The notes under the pieces: model-generated
The model's database searches: none
The model's input: the letters and a program-made list of their open reading frames with translations, nothing else
What the model was told of the DNA's origin: nothing
In this document: piece after piece, positions 51,465-60,566 of the stretch
How positions within the stretch are numbered: the stretch's first letter is position 1
Layout of the letters: each line of letters opens with the position of its first letter
NCBI RefSeq assembly: GCF_003570885.1
Contig: NZ_QXJC01000011.1
Span: 40,607-104,606, forward strand
Source: Simplicispira hankyongi
GTDB taxonomy: Bacteria > Pseudomonadota > Gammaproteobacteria > Burkholderiales > Burkholderiaceae_C
Direction of reading: 5' to 3'
Length of the DNA stretch: 64,000 nt
Translations under genes and position numbers: made by a program

Positions 51465-51494
51465 GAACAAACGGGGCGCAAGCCCCGTTTGTTC
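51465..51494 (+). terminator. Terminator-like 13-bp stem with GCAA loop after ftsH
   Basis: GAACAAACGGGGC and GCCCCGTTTGTTC pair perfectly around a GNRA-type GCAA loop, 19 bases after the ftsH stop. The T-rich part is inside the stem and is followed by ATTCTT. The mirror sequence works the same on the minus strand. It lies before the chosen folP start. Confidence 0.7.
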
Positions 51495-51517
51495 ATTCTT
51501 CTGCACCCATCACCCCC

Positions 51518-52363
51518 ATGCTCTGGCAAACCAGCCGCTTCGCCATAGACCTCGGCCGCCCGCAGGTCATGGGCATCGTCAATGCCACGCCAGATTCTTT
51601 CTCCGATGGGGGCAAACACGCCAACGCTGCAGCCGCCCTGCGCCACTGCGAGGTGCTGCTGAAGGACGGTGCTGATCTGCTTGACATCGGAGGCGAATCC
51701 ACGCGCCCCGGCAGTCCTCCCGTCCCTCTGGAAGAGGAGCTTGCCCGTGTGCTGCCAGTGGTGCGCGGTGCTGTGGCGCTGGGTGTGCCGGTCTCGGTGG
51801 ATACCTACAAGCCTGAGGTGATGCGAGCGGTCCTTGACCTGGGCGCCGACGTCATCAACGATGTCTGGGCCCTGCGCTGCGGCGATGCGGCGCAAGTGGT
51901 GGCCGGGCACCCGCGTTGTGGCGTCTGCCTGATGCACATGCACCGCGAACCGCAGACCATGCAGGCAGCGCCCATGGAGGGCGATGTGCCTGCACAAGTG
52001 CTCCTTTTTTTGAAGCGGCAAGCGTCCATTCTGCAAGCGCTAGGCGTTGAAAAGAGCCGAATTTTGCTCGATCCTGGAATTGGCTTTGGCAAGACCGTGG
52101 CGCAGAATTTTTCCCTGCTGGCGCGTCAGCACGAGCTGCTGGCCGCTGGCTACCCGCTGCTCGCTGCCTGGTCGCGCAAGTCATCGCTGGGTGCGGTGAC
52201 GGGGCAGGAAGTGGGCGAGCGCCTGATTCCCAGCATTGCCGCGGCACTGCTGGCGGTCGAGCGTGGCGCTCGTGTCGTGCGTGTGCACGATGTACGTGAG
52301 ACCGTCCAGGCGCTCGCCGTATGGCGCTCGGCCAGCGGGCAGGCCACTTTGAACAGGCTCTAA
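51518..52363 (+). CDS. folP: Dihydropteroate synthase
   Basis: Joins p-aminobenzoate to dihydropterin pyrophosphate in folate synthesis, the target of sulfonamides. The 281-residue barrel enzyme has MGIVNATPDSFSDGG (about 18-32), DIGGESTRPG (about 53-62), VSVDTYKPEV and LDPGIGFGKTVAQN. An in-frame ATG at 51446 overlaps the ftsH stop but would place 24 extra codons across the terminator stem, so 51518 is preferred. Confidence 0.94.
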   Translation: MLWQTSRFAIDLGRPQVMGIVNATPDSFSDGGKHANAAAALRHCEVLLKDGADLLDIGGESTRPGSPPVPLEEELARVLPVVRGAVALGVPVSVDTYKPEVMRAVLDLGADVINDVWALRCGDAAQVVAGHPRCGVCLMHMHREPQTMQAAPMEGDVPAQVLLFLKRQASILQALGVEKSRILLDPGIGFGKTVAQNFSLLARQHELLAAGYPLLAAWSRKSSLGAVTGQEVGERLIPSIAAALLAVERGARVVRVHDVRETVQALAVWRSASGQATLNRL

Positions 52364-52408
52364 GTGGCTTGCTCGCACGGCCTGCACAAGAAAATTTTGG
52401 GAGGAAAA

Positions 52409-53743
52409 ATGGACCGACAGTATTTCGGCACCGATGGCATCCGCGGCACGGTAGGGCAACCGCCCATCACACCCGACTTCATGCTGCGCCTCGGCCATGC
52501 CGTGGGCCGCGTGCTCAAGCGCAGCGAAGAGCGCCCTACGGTGCTGATTGGCAAAGACACGCGCATTTCGGGCTACATGCTCGAAAGCGCACTGGAATCA
52601 GGCTTTAATTCTGCTGGTGTCGATGTGGTCTTGCTCGGGCCGCTGCCCACGCCCGCCGTTGCCTACTTGACGCGTGCCCAGCGGGCCAGCCTGGGTGTGG
52701 TCATCAGCGCCAGCCACAACCCGTTTGCAGACAACGGCATCAAGTTCTTCAGTGCCCAAGGCAGCAAGCTGCCGGACAGCTGGGAGCGGGCCGTTGAGGA
52801 GGCGCTGCAGGAACTGCCTGTGTGGGCGGATTCGGCCTCCTTGGGCAAAGCGCGTCGGCTGGACGATGCCTCGGGGCGTTACATCGAGTTTTGCAAGAGC
52901 ACCTTTGCCCACGACCTCACGCTCAAAGGGCTCAAAATCGTCGTGGATGCTGCGCACGGAGCTGCCTACCAGGTAGCACCCAAGGTGTTCCACGAATTGG
53001 GTGCTGACGTGATCGCCATGGGCTGCGCGCCGGACGGCCTCAACATCAACCACGAGGTCGGTGCCACGCATCCCGACGCCCTGGTGCTCGCGGTGCGCGC
53101 CAACCATGCCGACTACGGCATCGCACTCGACGGCGATGCCGACCGTCTGCAGGTCGTGGACGCCGCTGGCCGCCTCTACAACGGCGACGAACTGCTCTAC
53201 CTCATGGCGCGCGAGCGCATGGGCCGCGACGAACTCGTGCCGGGCGTGGTCGGCACCCTGATGACCAATATGGCGGTGGAGCTGGCATTGGCCGAACGCG
53301 GTGTCAAGCTCGTGCGCGCCAAGGTGGGTGACCGCTACGTGTTGGAAGAGCTGGCGCAGCGCCGCTGGTTGCTGGGCGGTGAAGGCTCGGGCCACCTGCT
53401 GGCGCTCGACAAGCAGACCACGGGCGATGGCCTGGTGAGCGCCTTGCAGGTGCTGCAGTGCGTGGTGCGCAGTGGCCGCACGCTGGCGCAGTTGATGGAA
53501 GAGGTGACGCTGTTCCCGCAGGTGCTCCTCAATGTCCGGCTGGCGCCCGGCAGCGACTGGCGCGGCAATGCCCATCTGGCGCGGGAAACCGAAGCCGTGC
53601 AGGCCGAACTGGGCGCCCTGGGCCGTGTGCTGATTCGCGCCAGCGGCACCGAGCCGGTACTGCGGGTGATGGTGGAGGCGCGCGACGCTGCGCAGGCAAG
53701 CCGCTGTGCCGAGCGCTTGGCCGAAGCTGCTCGCGCAGCCTGA
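52409..53743 (+). CDS. glmM: Phosphoglucosamine mutase
   Basis: Converts glucosamine-6-phosphate to glucosamine-1-phosphate for UDP-GlcNAc, the precursor of peptidoglycan and lipid A. The 444-residue protein starts [13 protein letters not shown] and carries the phosphoserine loop ISASHNPF (S102), the metal loop DGDADRLQ (about 240-247) and a sugar-binding GEGSGH. GGGAGGAAAA lies before the start. It is last of the rlmE-ftsH-folP-glmM series. Confidence 0.97.
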   Translation: MDRQYFGTDGIRGTVGQPPITPDFMLRLGHAVGRVLKRSEERPTVLIGKDTRISGYMLESALESGFNSAGVDVVLLGPLPTPAVAYLTRAQRASLGVVISASHNPFADNGIKFFSAQGSKLPDSWERAVEEALQELPVWADSASLGKARRLDDASGRYIEFCKSTFAHDLTLKGLKIVVDAAHGAAYQVAPKVFHELGADVIAMGCAPDGLNINHEVGATHPDALVLAVRANHADYGIALDGDADRLQVVDAAGRLYNGDELLYLMARERMGRDELVPGVVGTLMTNMAVELALAERGVKLVRAKVGDRYVLEELAQRRWLLGGEGSGHLLALDKQTTGDGLVSALQVLQCVVRSGRTLAQLMEEVTLFPQVLLNVRLAPGSDWRGNAHLARETEAVQAELGALGRVLIRASGTEPVLRVMVEARDAAQASRCAERLAEAARAA

Positions 53744-53756
53744 TACTATGTTCTTG

Positions 53757-53796
53757 ATAGCTTTTAACGCTTACAGGATAAGCGTTAGATGGCTAT
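53757..53796. repeat. Palindromic repeat, copy 6
   Basis: ATAGCTTTTAACGCTTA, CAGGA loop, TAAGCGTTAGATGGCTAT, with T-rich sequence after it. It lies between the convergent glmM and hydrolase genes. Confidence 0.78.
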
Positions 53797-53817
53797 TTTC
53801 ATCAAATAAATCGGACG

Positions 53818-54753
53818 TCAGTCGCGCAAAAAGGTTTCTATCAGTTGTGCCAGCACCTCGGGCTGGTCGTGGTGCAGCATATGGCCGGCGTCCTGGATGA
53901 CGGCGGTGCGGCAGTCCGCCACGGCTTTCAGGCGCTCGTGGTACTGCGCCAGCGTGTAGCGGCCCTGCCACCACTGGCCCAGGCTGTCTCCGCTGGCTTC
54001 CACCGCCAGCGTGGGCGCGGTGATGGCGGCGTAGAGCGCTTGCGCCTCGTCCACGCGGTAGATCTGCGCGCTCTTCACCTTGTGCGCCGCGTCGCCCAGG
54101 ATGGCCCAGCGGCCTGACGCGTCCTGCGCGGCCCAATGCTGTGCCAGCCATTGCGCCTTGTCCTGCGAGAGGCGTGGGTTGGTCTTCATGAGCCGCCGCG
54201 CCACGCCGTCCAGGCTGTCGTAGCTTTTGAGCGCCATCTCGCCGCGTTCGAGTTGGCGGATTTCGTCCATCCACTCCGCATAGCGGCGCACCGCAGACTC
54301 CGGTTGGGAGGCGGGCAGGCCAAAGCCTTCCAGGTTCACCAGGCGCCGCACCCGCGCCGGCCGTACCCCCGCGTACATCATGGCGATGTTGCCGCCCATG
54401 CTGTGGCCCACCAGGTCCACGGGGCGATTGCCCGCGCAGTGGTCCAGCAATTGGTCCAGGTCGGCCAGGTAGTCCGCAAAGGCGTAGTGGTCGGTCGGGG
54501 CCGGGGGTTTGGTGAGCCCGAAGCCGCGCCAGTCGGGCGCGAGGATGGTCCGGCCCTGCACGAAGGCCTCGGACAGGGCGTCCACCATGAACTGGTAGGA
54601 AGCACCCACGTCCATCCAGCCATGCACCAAAACAAGTGGTGGAGCATCGGCCTCGGACGCTCCCCAGCGCCAGACGTGGTAGTCGAGTGAGCGGACGCGC
54701 ACGAACTCGGTGCGGGCGGGAAAGCGTTCGGAATACATCCGCCAATTATTCAT
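53818..54753 (-). CDS. Alpha/beta-fold hydrolase
   Basis: A 311-residue hydrolase with HGWMDVGASYQF (about 44-55), the nucleophile elbow VGHSMGG (S118), a cap region (about 140-225) and the catalytic histidine in DAGHMLHHDQPE near the C terminus; an acid near VEASGDSLGQ. It resembles epoxide-hydrolase/esterase-like members, but the substrate is unknown. The start at 54753 is the first ATG of the conserved region. It is divergent from the aldo/keto reductase gene over 115 bases. Confidence 0.85.
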   Translation of the reverse strand: MNNWRMYSERFPARTEFVRVRSLDYHVWRWGASEADAPPLVLVHGWMDVGASYQFMVDALSEAFVQGRTILAPDWRGFGLTKPPAPTDHYAFADYLADLDQLLDHCAGNRPVDLVGHSMGGNIAMMYAGVRPARVRRLVNLEGFGLPASQPESAVRRYAEWMDEIRQLERGEMALKSYDSLDGVARRLMKTNPRLSQDKAQWLAQHWAAQDASGRWAILGDAAHKVKSAQIYRVDEAQALYAAITAPTLAVEASGDSLGQWWQGRYTLAQYHERLKAVADCRTAVIQDAGHMLHHDQPEVLAQLIETFLRD

Positions 54754-54868
54754 GGCTTGCGCAAGCGGCTTGTCCTTGCGGCGACAAACACCTGCGCGCT
54801 TGCTCGCCTGCACGATTGCGCCCGCGCCCGTAAACTGCAGCGCTCCCTTTGGACAAGCCCCGCACCGC

Positions 54869-55930
54869 ATGAAAACACTCCAACTCGGTCAGAGCGACCT
54901 GCACGTCACCCCCATCTGCCTGGGCACCATGACCTTTGGTGAACAGGTGGACGAGCCCACCGCCCATGCCATCCTGGACCGTGCGGTCGAGCGCGGCATC
55001 AACTTCCTTGACACGGCCGAGATGTACGCCGTGCCGGCGCGTGCCGAAACTTTTGGCGCGACCGAGACCATCCTCGGCAACTGGTTTGCTTCGCGGCCCG
55101 GTCTGCGCGCCAAGACCGTGCTGGCCACCAAGGTGGCCGGGCCGTCGCGCGGCATGCCCTGGGTGCGCGAAGGGAAGGGCATGACGCCGGCCGACATCGT
55201 CGCGTCCTGTGAGGCCAGCCTGCGGCGCCTGCAGACCGACGTCATTGACCTCTACCAGATCCACTGGCCCGAGCGCCATGTGCCAGCCTTTGGCACCCAG
55301 TACTACGACCCGGCCAAGGAAACATCGCAAACGCCCATCCACGCGCAACTCGATGCGCTTGCCGGCCTGGTGCGCGCTGGCAAGGTGCGCCACATTGGTT
55401 TGTCCAATGAAACGCCCTATGGCGTGCATGAATTTGTGCGGCTGGCCGAGCAACACGGGCTGCCCCGCGTCGTGAGCGTGCAAAACCCGTACTGCCTGAT
55501 CAACCGCAGCTACGAGAACGCCCTCGACGAAACCTGCCACCGGCTGAAGGTGGGCTTGCTGGCCTATTCGCCCCTCGGCTTTGGTCTGCTCACCGGCAAG
55601 TACGACGCAAGCGGCACCGAAGGCCCGAACGCGCCCGCTGGTGCGCGCATTGCCAGTTACGCCAGCGTGCGCAAGCAGCGCTGGGGCCGGCCCGAGGCGC
55701 TGGCGGCCGCGCGCCGCTACAACGCGCTGGCACGCGACCATGGATTGAGCCCCACGCAGATGGCGCTGGCCTTTTGCGCTACCAAGTGGCAGGTCGCCAG
55801 CACCATCATTGGCGTGACCTCGCTGGCGCAGCTGGAGGAAGATATTGGCGCTTTTGGCGCCACGCTCAGCCCGGAGCTGCTCGCCGCGATCGACGTGCTG
55901 CGCTGGGAAATGGGCGACCCCGCAATTTGA
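54869..55930 (+). CDS. Aldo/keto reductase, Tas-like
   Basis: A 353-residue TIM-barrel NADPH-dependent oxidoreductase. The catalytic tetrad is visible as D and Y in FLDTAEMYAVP (about 46-56), K in VLATKVAGPSRG (about 88-99) and H in YQIHWPERHVP (about 129-139). The last two features and the general length are as in E. coli Tas. The physiological substrate is not known. The frame is open upstream of the ATG at 54869 but lacks similarity. Confidence 0.88.
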   Translation: MKTLQLGQSDLHVTPICLGTMTFGEQVDEPTAHAILDRAVERGINFLDTAEMYAVPARAETFGATETILGNWFASRPGLRAKTVLATKVAGPSRGMPWVREGKGMTPADIVASCEASLRRLQTDVIDLYQIHWPERHVPAFGTQYYDPAKETSQTPIHAQLDALAGLVRAGKVRHIGLSNETPYGVHEFVRLAEQHGLPRVVSVQNPYCLINRSYENALDETCHRLKVGLLAYSPLGFGLLTGKYDASGTEGPNAPAGARIASYASVRKQRWGRPEALAAARRYNALARDHGLSPTQMALAFCATKWQVASTIIGVTSLAQLEEDIGAFGATLSPELLAAIDVLRWEMGDPAI

Positions 55931-55939
55931 GGTCAAATG

Positions 55940-55976
55940 AGGCCCTAGCGCTTATGCTGTAAGCGCGACCAGCTAT
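55940..55976. repeat. Palindromic repeat, copy 7
   Basis: AGGCCCTAGCGCTTATGC then TGTAAGCGCGACCAGCTAT, followed by CATTTTCAAACC. It lies between two plus-strand genes and ends 12 bases before the YbaK start codon, occupying the position of a ribosome binding site region. Confidence 0.72.
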
Positions 55977-55988
55977 CATTTTCAAACC

Positions 55989-56492
55989 ATGGCAAAGAAA
56001 GACAGCAAGGCGGCGCACGTCAGCGAAACCCCTGCGACGCAGATGTTGCGTGCGCACGGCGTGGCGTTCACCGGCCACCCCTACGAGTACCTGGAGCACG
56101 GTGGCGCCCAGCACAGCGCGGCGGTGCTGGGGCTGGACCCGTACGCCGTGGTCAAGACGCTGGTCATGCAGGACCAGGACGCCAAACCCCTACTGGTGCT
56201 GATGCACGGCAACCGCACCGTGTCCACCAAGAACCTGGCACGCCAGATAGGTGCCAAATCGGTCGAACCCTGCAAGCCCGAGGTCGCCAACCGCCACAGC
56301 GGCTACCTGGTGGGTGGCACGTCGCCCTTTGGCACGCGCCGCGAGATGCCGGTGTACATCGAGGAGAGCATTCTCACGCTGCCGCGTATCGCCATCAACG
56401 GCGGGCGGCGCGGGTTTCTGGTGCAGATGGATCCGCAGGTCTGCGTGCAATTGCTGGGTGCTCGGCCGGTGCAATGCGCGCTGGAGATGTAG
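55989..56492 (+). CDS. ybaK: YbaK/EbsC-type aminoacyl-tRNA deacylase
   Basis: Hydrolyses mischarged Cys-tRNA(Pro) (proofreading in trans). The 167 residues contain HPYEYLEHGGAQHSAAVLGL (about 25-44), VVKTLVMQ with the conserved lysine, and GYLVGGTSPFGTRREMPVYI (about 99-118), characteristic of the YbaK branch. No Shine-Dalgarno sequence is seen upstream of the ATG because the palindromic repeat directly precedes it. Confidence 0.92.
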   Translation: MAKKDSKAAHVSETPATQMLRAHGVAFTGHPYEYLEHGGAQHSAAVLGLDPYAVVKTLVMQDQDAKPLLVLMHGNRTVSTKNLARQIGAKSVEPCKPEVANRHSGYLVGGTSPFGTRREMPVYIEESILTLPRIAINGGRRGFLVQMDPQVCVQLLGARPVQCALEM

Positions 56493-56596
56493 GCGCGTGT
56501 TCGCCGCCCAGGTCCGGGTGGCTGGCACAATGGCCCGCCGTTCGCTGGTGCGGGCCATTGCTGTCCGTTTGCATTTGAATTTCTGGAGTTGCCTCC

Positions 56597-57277
56597 GTGC
56601 CTGTTGCCTATAGCTTTGCCGCCGTGCTTGCCGCCTACCTGCTGGGCTCCCTCTCGTTTGCCGTTGTCGTCAGCCGCGCCATGGGCCTGGCCGATCCGCG
56701 TACCTTTGGCAGCAAGAACCCTGGAGCCACCAACGTGCTGCGCTCGGGCAGCAAGGCCGCCGCCATCGTCACGCTGCTGCTCGACGCCGCCAAGGGCTGG
56801 CTGCCGGTGGTGCTGGTGCGCTGGTACGGCGCGCCGTATGGGCTGGAGGACGGCACGCAGGCGATGGTGGGCCTGGCCGCTTTTGCGGGCCACCTGTGGC
56901 CGGTGTTTTTCCGTTTTCAGGGCGGCAAGGGCGTGGCCACCGCGCTGGGCGTGCTGGTGGGCTTCAGCCCCTGGCTGGGGCTGGCCACTGCCGCCACCTG
57001 GCTCATCGTGGCGTTTTTCTTCCGCTATTCATCGCTCGCCTCGCTGGCCAGCGCCTTGTTTGCACCGGTGTACTACGTGATGGTGGGCGGCATCGTCTGG
57101 GATACCGAGCGCACCATCGCCGCGTCCATCGTGGTGATGTCGAGCTTGCTGACCTGGCGGCACAAGGACAACATCGCGCGTCTGATCAAGGGAACGGAGT
57201 CGCGCCTGGGAAAATCCAAAGAAAACGCCGCAAGCGCCGACGCGCCGCGGCCCCGCAAGCGCCGTTCGCGCCACTGA
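56597..57277 (+). CDS. plsY: Glycerol-3-phosphate acyltransferase PlsY
   Basis: Membrane enzyme that transfers an acyl group from acyl-phosphate to glycerol-3-phosphate. The 226 residues have about five membrane helices and the three conserved loops: [12 protein letters not shown] (about 38-49), [13 protein letters not shown] (about 109-121) and FRYSSLAS (about 142-149). The start is GTG at 56597 with TCTGGAG upstream. The C terminus carries a basic tail of about 25 residues. Confidence 0.95.
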   Translation: MPVAYSFAAVLAAYLLGSLSFAVVVSRAMGLADPRTFGSKNPGATNVLRSGSKAAAIVTLLLDAAKGWLPVVLVRWYGAPYGLEDGTQAMVGLAAFAGHLWPVFFRFQGGKGVATALGVLVGFSPWLGLATAATWLIVAFFFRYSSLASLASALFAPVYYVMVGGIVWDTERTIAASIVVMSSLLTWRHKDNIARLIKGTESRLGKSKENAASADAPRPRKRRSRH

Positions 57278-57337
57278 GGCACTGCTGAACGGGGAGGCGC
57301 AGCAGGCCAGAAGTGGCGCGATAAAGGGTTTAGCGGC

Positions 57338-58624
57338 TCACCTGCCCATCCCCAGTATGTGCGGTAGCCAGAGCGTCATTGGCGGCCAGTAGGTGACGGC
57401 GACAAGAAAGCCCAACATCGTCAGCAGCCAGGGCCAGACGGCGACGGTGAGCTCCGTAATCCCCATCTGGGTGATGCCGGACGCCACGTACAGATTGAGC
57501 CCCACCGGCGGATGGCACATGCCGACCTCCATGTTCACGACCATCATGATCCCGAAGTGCACGGGGTCGATGCCCATCTTCACGGCGACCGGAAAGAGGA
57601 TGGGAGCCATGATCAGCACAATGGACGATGGCTCCATGAAGTTGCCTGCCACCAGCAGTAGGACGTTGCACACCAGCAGGAAGGCGATGGGGCCCAGTCC
57701 CATTCCCACCATCCAGTCCGCCAGGTGCTGCGGGATCTGCTCGTTGGTGAGAACAAAGCTGAACAGCACCGCGTTGGTGATGATGTAGAGCAGCATGGCG
57801 CTCATGTTGGCGGATGCCAGCAGCACCCGCGGCACTTCGCTCAGGCGCAAATCCTTGTAGACAAAGACCGCCACGACGAACGCGTACACCGCACTCATGG
57901 CCGCTGCTTCTGTTGGCGTAAAGAGGCCCGCGTAGATGCCGCCCATCACGATCACGATCAGCATAAGCCCCCAGAAGGACTCGCGAAACGCCTTGCCACG
58001 TGTGGCCCAGCTGGCTTTGGGCAAACGCGGGTAGTTGTTTTTGCGCGCCCGGTACCAGGTTGTCAGCCCCAGCAAAAACGCCAGCACGGCGCCAGGGACC
58101 ACGCCGGCCATGAACAGTGCGCCGAGCGAGGTGTTGGTGGAGACCGAATACATCACCATCACGATCGAGGGTGGGATCAGGATACCCAGCGCGCCCGAGG
58201 TCGTGATAACGCCGGCACCGAAGCTCTTGGGAAAGCCTGCCTTGACCATCGCTGGCAGCAGAATCGAGCCGATGGCCACCACGGTGGCCGGGGATGAGCC
58301 GGAAACGGCGGCAAACAGCGCGCAGGCCAGCACGCCGGCCAGACCCAGGCCGCCATACCAATGGCCCACCATGGAGGCGGCGAAGGTGATCATCCGCTTG
58401 GCAACACCACCGTGCGTCAGAAAATTGCCTGCCAGGATGAAAAACGGCACCGCCATGATCTCGAAGTTCTCGATGCCGGTGAAAAGCTTCAATGCCACGG
58501 CTTGCGCCGGTACATCGGTGAAACCGAAGATGAAGCTCAGAACGGTCAGGCCCAGAGCGATGGACACCGGCATGCCGGTGAGCATCAGCGTGAGCAAAAT
58601 CCCAAAAATGATCAGGCCGTTCAT
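57338..58624 (-). CDS. dctM: TRAP transporter large permease (DctM)
   Basis: A 428-residue membrane subunit with about 12 helices that carries the sodium-driven transport path of a tripartite ATP-independent periplasmic transporter. Hydrophobic segments occupy nearly the whole chain; the motifs GSSPATVVAIGSILLPAM (about 97-114) and GALGILIPPSIVMVMY (about 128-143) are typical of DctM. It overlaps the dctQ end by four bases. Confidence 0.95.
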   Translation of the reverse strand: MNGLIIFGILLTLMLTGMPVSIALGLTVLSFIFGFTDVPAQAVALKLFTGIENFEIMAVPFFILAGNFLTHGGVAKRMITFAASMVGHWYGGLGLAGVLACALFAAVSGSSPATVVAIGSILLPAMVKAGFPKSFGAGVITTSGALGILIPPSIVMVMYSVSTNTSLGALFMAGVVPGAVLAFLLGLTTWYRARKNNYPRLPKASWATRGKAFRESFWGLMLIVIVMGGIYAGLFTPTEAAAMSAVYAFVVAVFVYKDLRLSEVPRVLLASANMSAMLLYIITNAVLFSFVLTNEQIPQHLADWMVGMGLGPIAFLLVCNVLLLVAGNFMEPSSIVLIMAPILFPVAVKMGIDPVHFGIMMVVNMEVGMCHPPVGLNLYVASGITQMGITELTVAVWPWLLTMLGFLVAVTYWPPMTLWLPHILGMGR

Positions 58625-59259
58625 CGCGTGTGCTCCTGCGGGTGCAAATCGGGGGCGGCGTCTTCCTCGACGCCTTCTTCCAGGCCATCGACGTGGCCGT
58701 GGTCATGGTGGGGCAGTTCGCCGGTACGGATGAAATTCCAAGCCACTTGCAGGAAGCGAAAGCACATCAAGCCGGAACCCAGCGGAATGGCGGAGTACAC
58801 GATCCAGGTTGGCATCTCCATGTCGGGCGTGACAGGCCCTTGCGTGAGGCCGTCAAGGCTCAGGCCCAGGATGCTGAAAATGCGGTAGTGCGCGCCGTTT
58901 TCCCAAACAAAACTTCCGCCGAAGGAGGCGAGCGAGAAGGTGAAGAAGGCGCCAGCCAGCAAGCCAAAGACGATGATTTTTCCGCGTGTGCGCTCGGGCA
59001 ATCGGTTGATCGCCACGTCAACGCCGACGTGGATGCCGGTCCGCACGCCGTAGGCAGCGCCGAACTTGGCCATCCACACGAAAAGGTAGATGGTGGCTTC
59101 CTGCGCCCAGGACACGTCCTGCCGCAGCAGCCAGTCCTGCAGGCCCGGTATCGCCAGGCCCGAGGCGTAGCGGTGTATCACCGCCAGAAAAGTAATGAGC
59201 GTGGCCAGCCCCATCAACACGGTGATGAGCCACTCTTCAAGATGATCAAGCCATTTCAC
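58621..59259 (-). CDS. dctQ: TRAP transporter small permease (DctQ)
   Basis: A 212-residue protein with four membrane helices, partner of DctM. GTG at 59259 is chosen because AAGGAGAA lies 7-14 bases upstream; an ATG eight codons earlier would put this site inside the gene. The tail has an unusual acidic/histidine-rich stretch (LPHHDHGHVDGLEEGVEED) after the last helix. A 160-base gap with a strong stem separates it from dctP. Confidence 0.9.
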   Translation of the reverse strand: MKWLDHLEEWLITVLMGLATLITFLAVIHRYASGLAIPGLQDWLLRQDVSWAQEATIYLFVWMAKFGAAYGVRTGIHVGVDVAINRLPERTRGKIIVFGLLAGAFFTFSLASFGGSFVWENGAHYRIFSILGLSLDGLTQGPVTPDMEMPTWIVYSAIPLGSGLMCFRFLQVAWNFIRTGELPHHDHGHVDGLEEGVEEDAAPDLHPQEHTR

Positions 59260-59366
59260 AACAGCTTCTCCTTGCGGCCACAAGCGACCGCGGAACGTTT
59301 TCGGTATGCGCTACCGAGATGCGGCGTGGAAAAAAGGCGGGGAAGGGGCATCTGCCTGCGGATGCG

Positions 59367-59406
59367 CGAAGCGCCGGGCTGACACGGCGATCAACCCGGC
59401 GCTTCG
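59367..59406 (-). repeat. 12-bp stem between dctP and dctQ
   Basis: CGAAGCGCCGGG and CCCGGCGCTTCG form a perfect 12-bp stem with a 16-base loop, starting 13 bases after the dctP stop codon. There is no T-run after it on the minus strand, so a 3-prime mRNA stabiliser or partial terminator that makes more binding protein than permease is the best reading. Confidence 0.7.
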
Positions 59407-59419
59407 TGCTGCTGCTGCT

Positions 59420-60421
59420 TTAGAGCTTCGACGGATCGAAGCCGGTTTCCTTGTAGATCGCCTTGATGGTGTCTTCGCCAATGCGCGAGGCCATCTGCTT
59501 GTGCACCGGGATCAAGGCCTTCTTCAGAGCTGTTTTTTCCGCGTCGGTGGGTGTGTAGACGTTGGTCTTGCCTGATGCTTTCACCTTGGCCAGCGCGTTG
59601 TCGTTGTCCTGTTTCGCATCGTCGTTAGCCACCTTGGTGGCTTCGGTCATGGCTTGGTTGAGCTCGGTGCGGATATCTGCTGGCAGGCCGTCCCAGAACT
59701 TCTTGTTCACGACCACGGCATAGCCGAGGTAGCCGTGGTTGGAGAGCGTCATGTCCTTTTGCACTTCATACATCTTCTGGGTGTAGAGGTTGGAGTGCGG
59801 GTTTTCTGTGCCATCGACCACACCGGTCTGCAGGGCCTGGTAGACCTCGCTGAACGCCATCACCTGCGGGATGGCGCCCAGGGCACGCATCTGCGCGTCC
59901 AGCACCTTGGACGATTGGATGCGCATCTTCAGGCCCTTGAAGTCTGCCGGCGCGTGCAGCGGCCGGTTGGCCGAGAACGACTTGAAGCCGTTGTCCCAAT
60001 AGGCCAGGCCGGTGATGCCCTTGGGCTGAAGTTTGTCCAGCAGGCTCTTGCCGACGGGGCCCTGAGTGACCTTGTGCAGCTCGTCGTAGTTGTCGAACAG
60101 GTAGGGCAGGTCAAACACCTCGAACTCACGCACGCCGAGCGGTGCAAACTTCGACAGCGACGGCGCCAGCATCTGGACCGAGCCCAGCTGCAGCGCTTCC
60201 ATCTCCTCTTTGTCCTTGTAGAGCTGGCTGTTGGGGTACACCTCAACCTTGACGCGGCCCTTGGTCAACTCGGCGGCACGTTTGGCGAAGAAATCTGCTG
60301 CCTTTCCTTTTGGGGTGTCCGTTGCCACCACATGACTGAACTTGATGACGATGGGCGCCTGGGCATAGGCGCCAAAACTGGCTGAAAGGGCGACCGCGAG
60401 CAGGAAAGAACGCTTTTTCAT
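59420..60421 (-). CDS. dctP: TRAP transporter periplasmic substrate-binding protein (DctP)
   Basis: 333 residues with a signal peptide (about 1-20, ending GAYAQ). KFSHVVATDTPKGKAADFF (about 26-44) and the central segments MRIQSSKVLDAQMRALGA and YQALQTGVVDGTENP (about 195-209) are typical of DctP solute-binding proteins for dicarboxylates; the arginine that binds a substrate carboxylate is in KMRIQSS. GGAGA precedes the start. It is first in the operon and divergent from the sensor kinase. C4-dicarboxylates are likely but other organic acids are possible. Confidence 0.94.
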   Translation of the reverse strand: MKKRSFLLAVALSASFGAYAQAPIVIKFSHVVATDTPKGKAADFFAKRAAELTKGRVKVEVYPNSQLYKDKEEMEALQLGSVQMLAPSLSKFAPLGVREFEVFDLPYLFDNYDELHKVTQGPVGKSLLDKLQPKGITGLAYWDNGFKSFSANRPLHAPADFKGLKMRIQSSKVLDAQMRALGAIPQVMAFSEVYQALQTGVVDGTENPHSNLYTQKMYEVQKDMTLSNHGYLGYAVVVNKKFWDGLPADIRTELNQAMTEATKVANDDAKQDNDNALAKVKASGKTNVYTPTDAEKTALKKALIPVHKQMASRIGEDTIKAIYKETGFDPSKL

Positions 60422-60501
60422 GAGATGTCTCCGGTGATGAAACGGGGCAGGAGTGCACCGCTGTGCAGGGGGATTTTTCTGCATTTCTCGATTTTGCGGC
60501 A

Positions 60502-60517
60502 TTGTGGATTTCCACAA
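60502..60517. promoter_or_regulatory. Perfect 7-2-7 palindrome in the dctP/sensor-kinase intergenic region
   Basis: TTGTGGA-TT-TCCACAA. It is centred about 88 bases upstream of the dctP start codon and 57 upstream of the kinase start, in the 145-base divergent region. It is a candidate operator for the FixJ-type regulator or another dimeric protein. Confidence 0.5.
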
Positions 60518-60566
60518 CACAGCCGCCGCCCCGACAACCGCAGTGCCGAGGCCTTAGACTGTTTTG

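Noticed and set aside
52010..52075. CAAGCGCTAGGCGTTGAAAAG in folP as a repeat copy
   Set aside because: The left arm and small hairpin are absent and the protein reads like ordinary dihydropteroate synthase.
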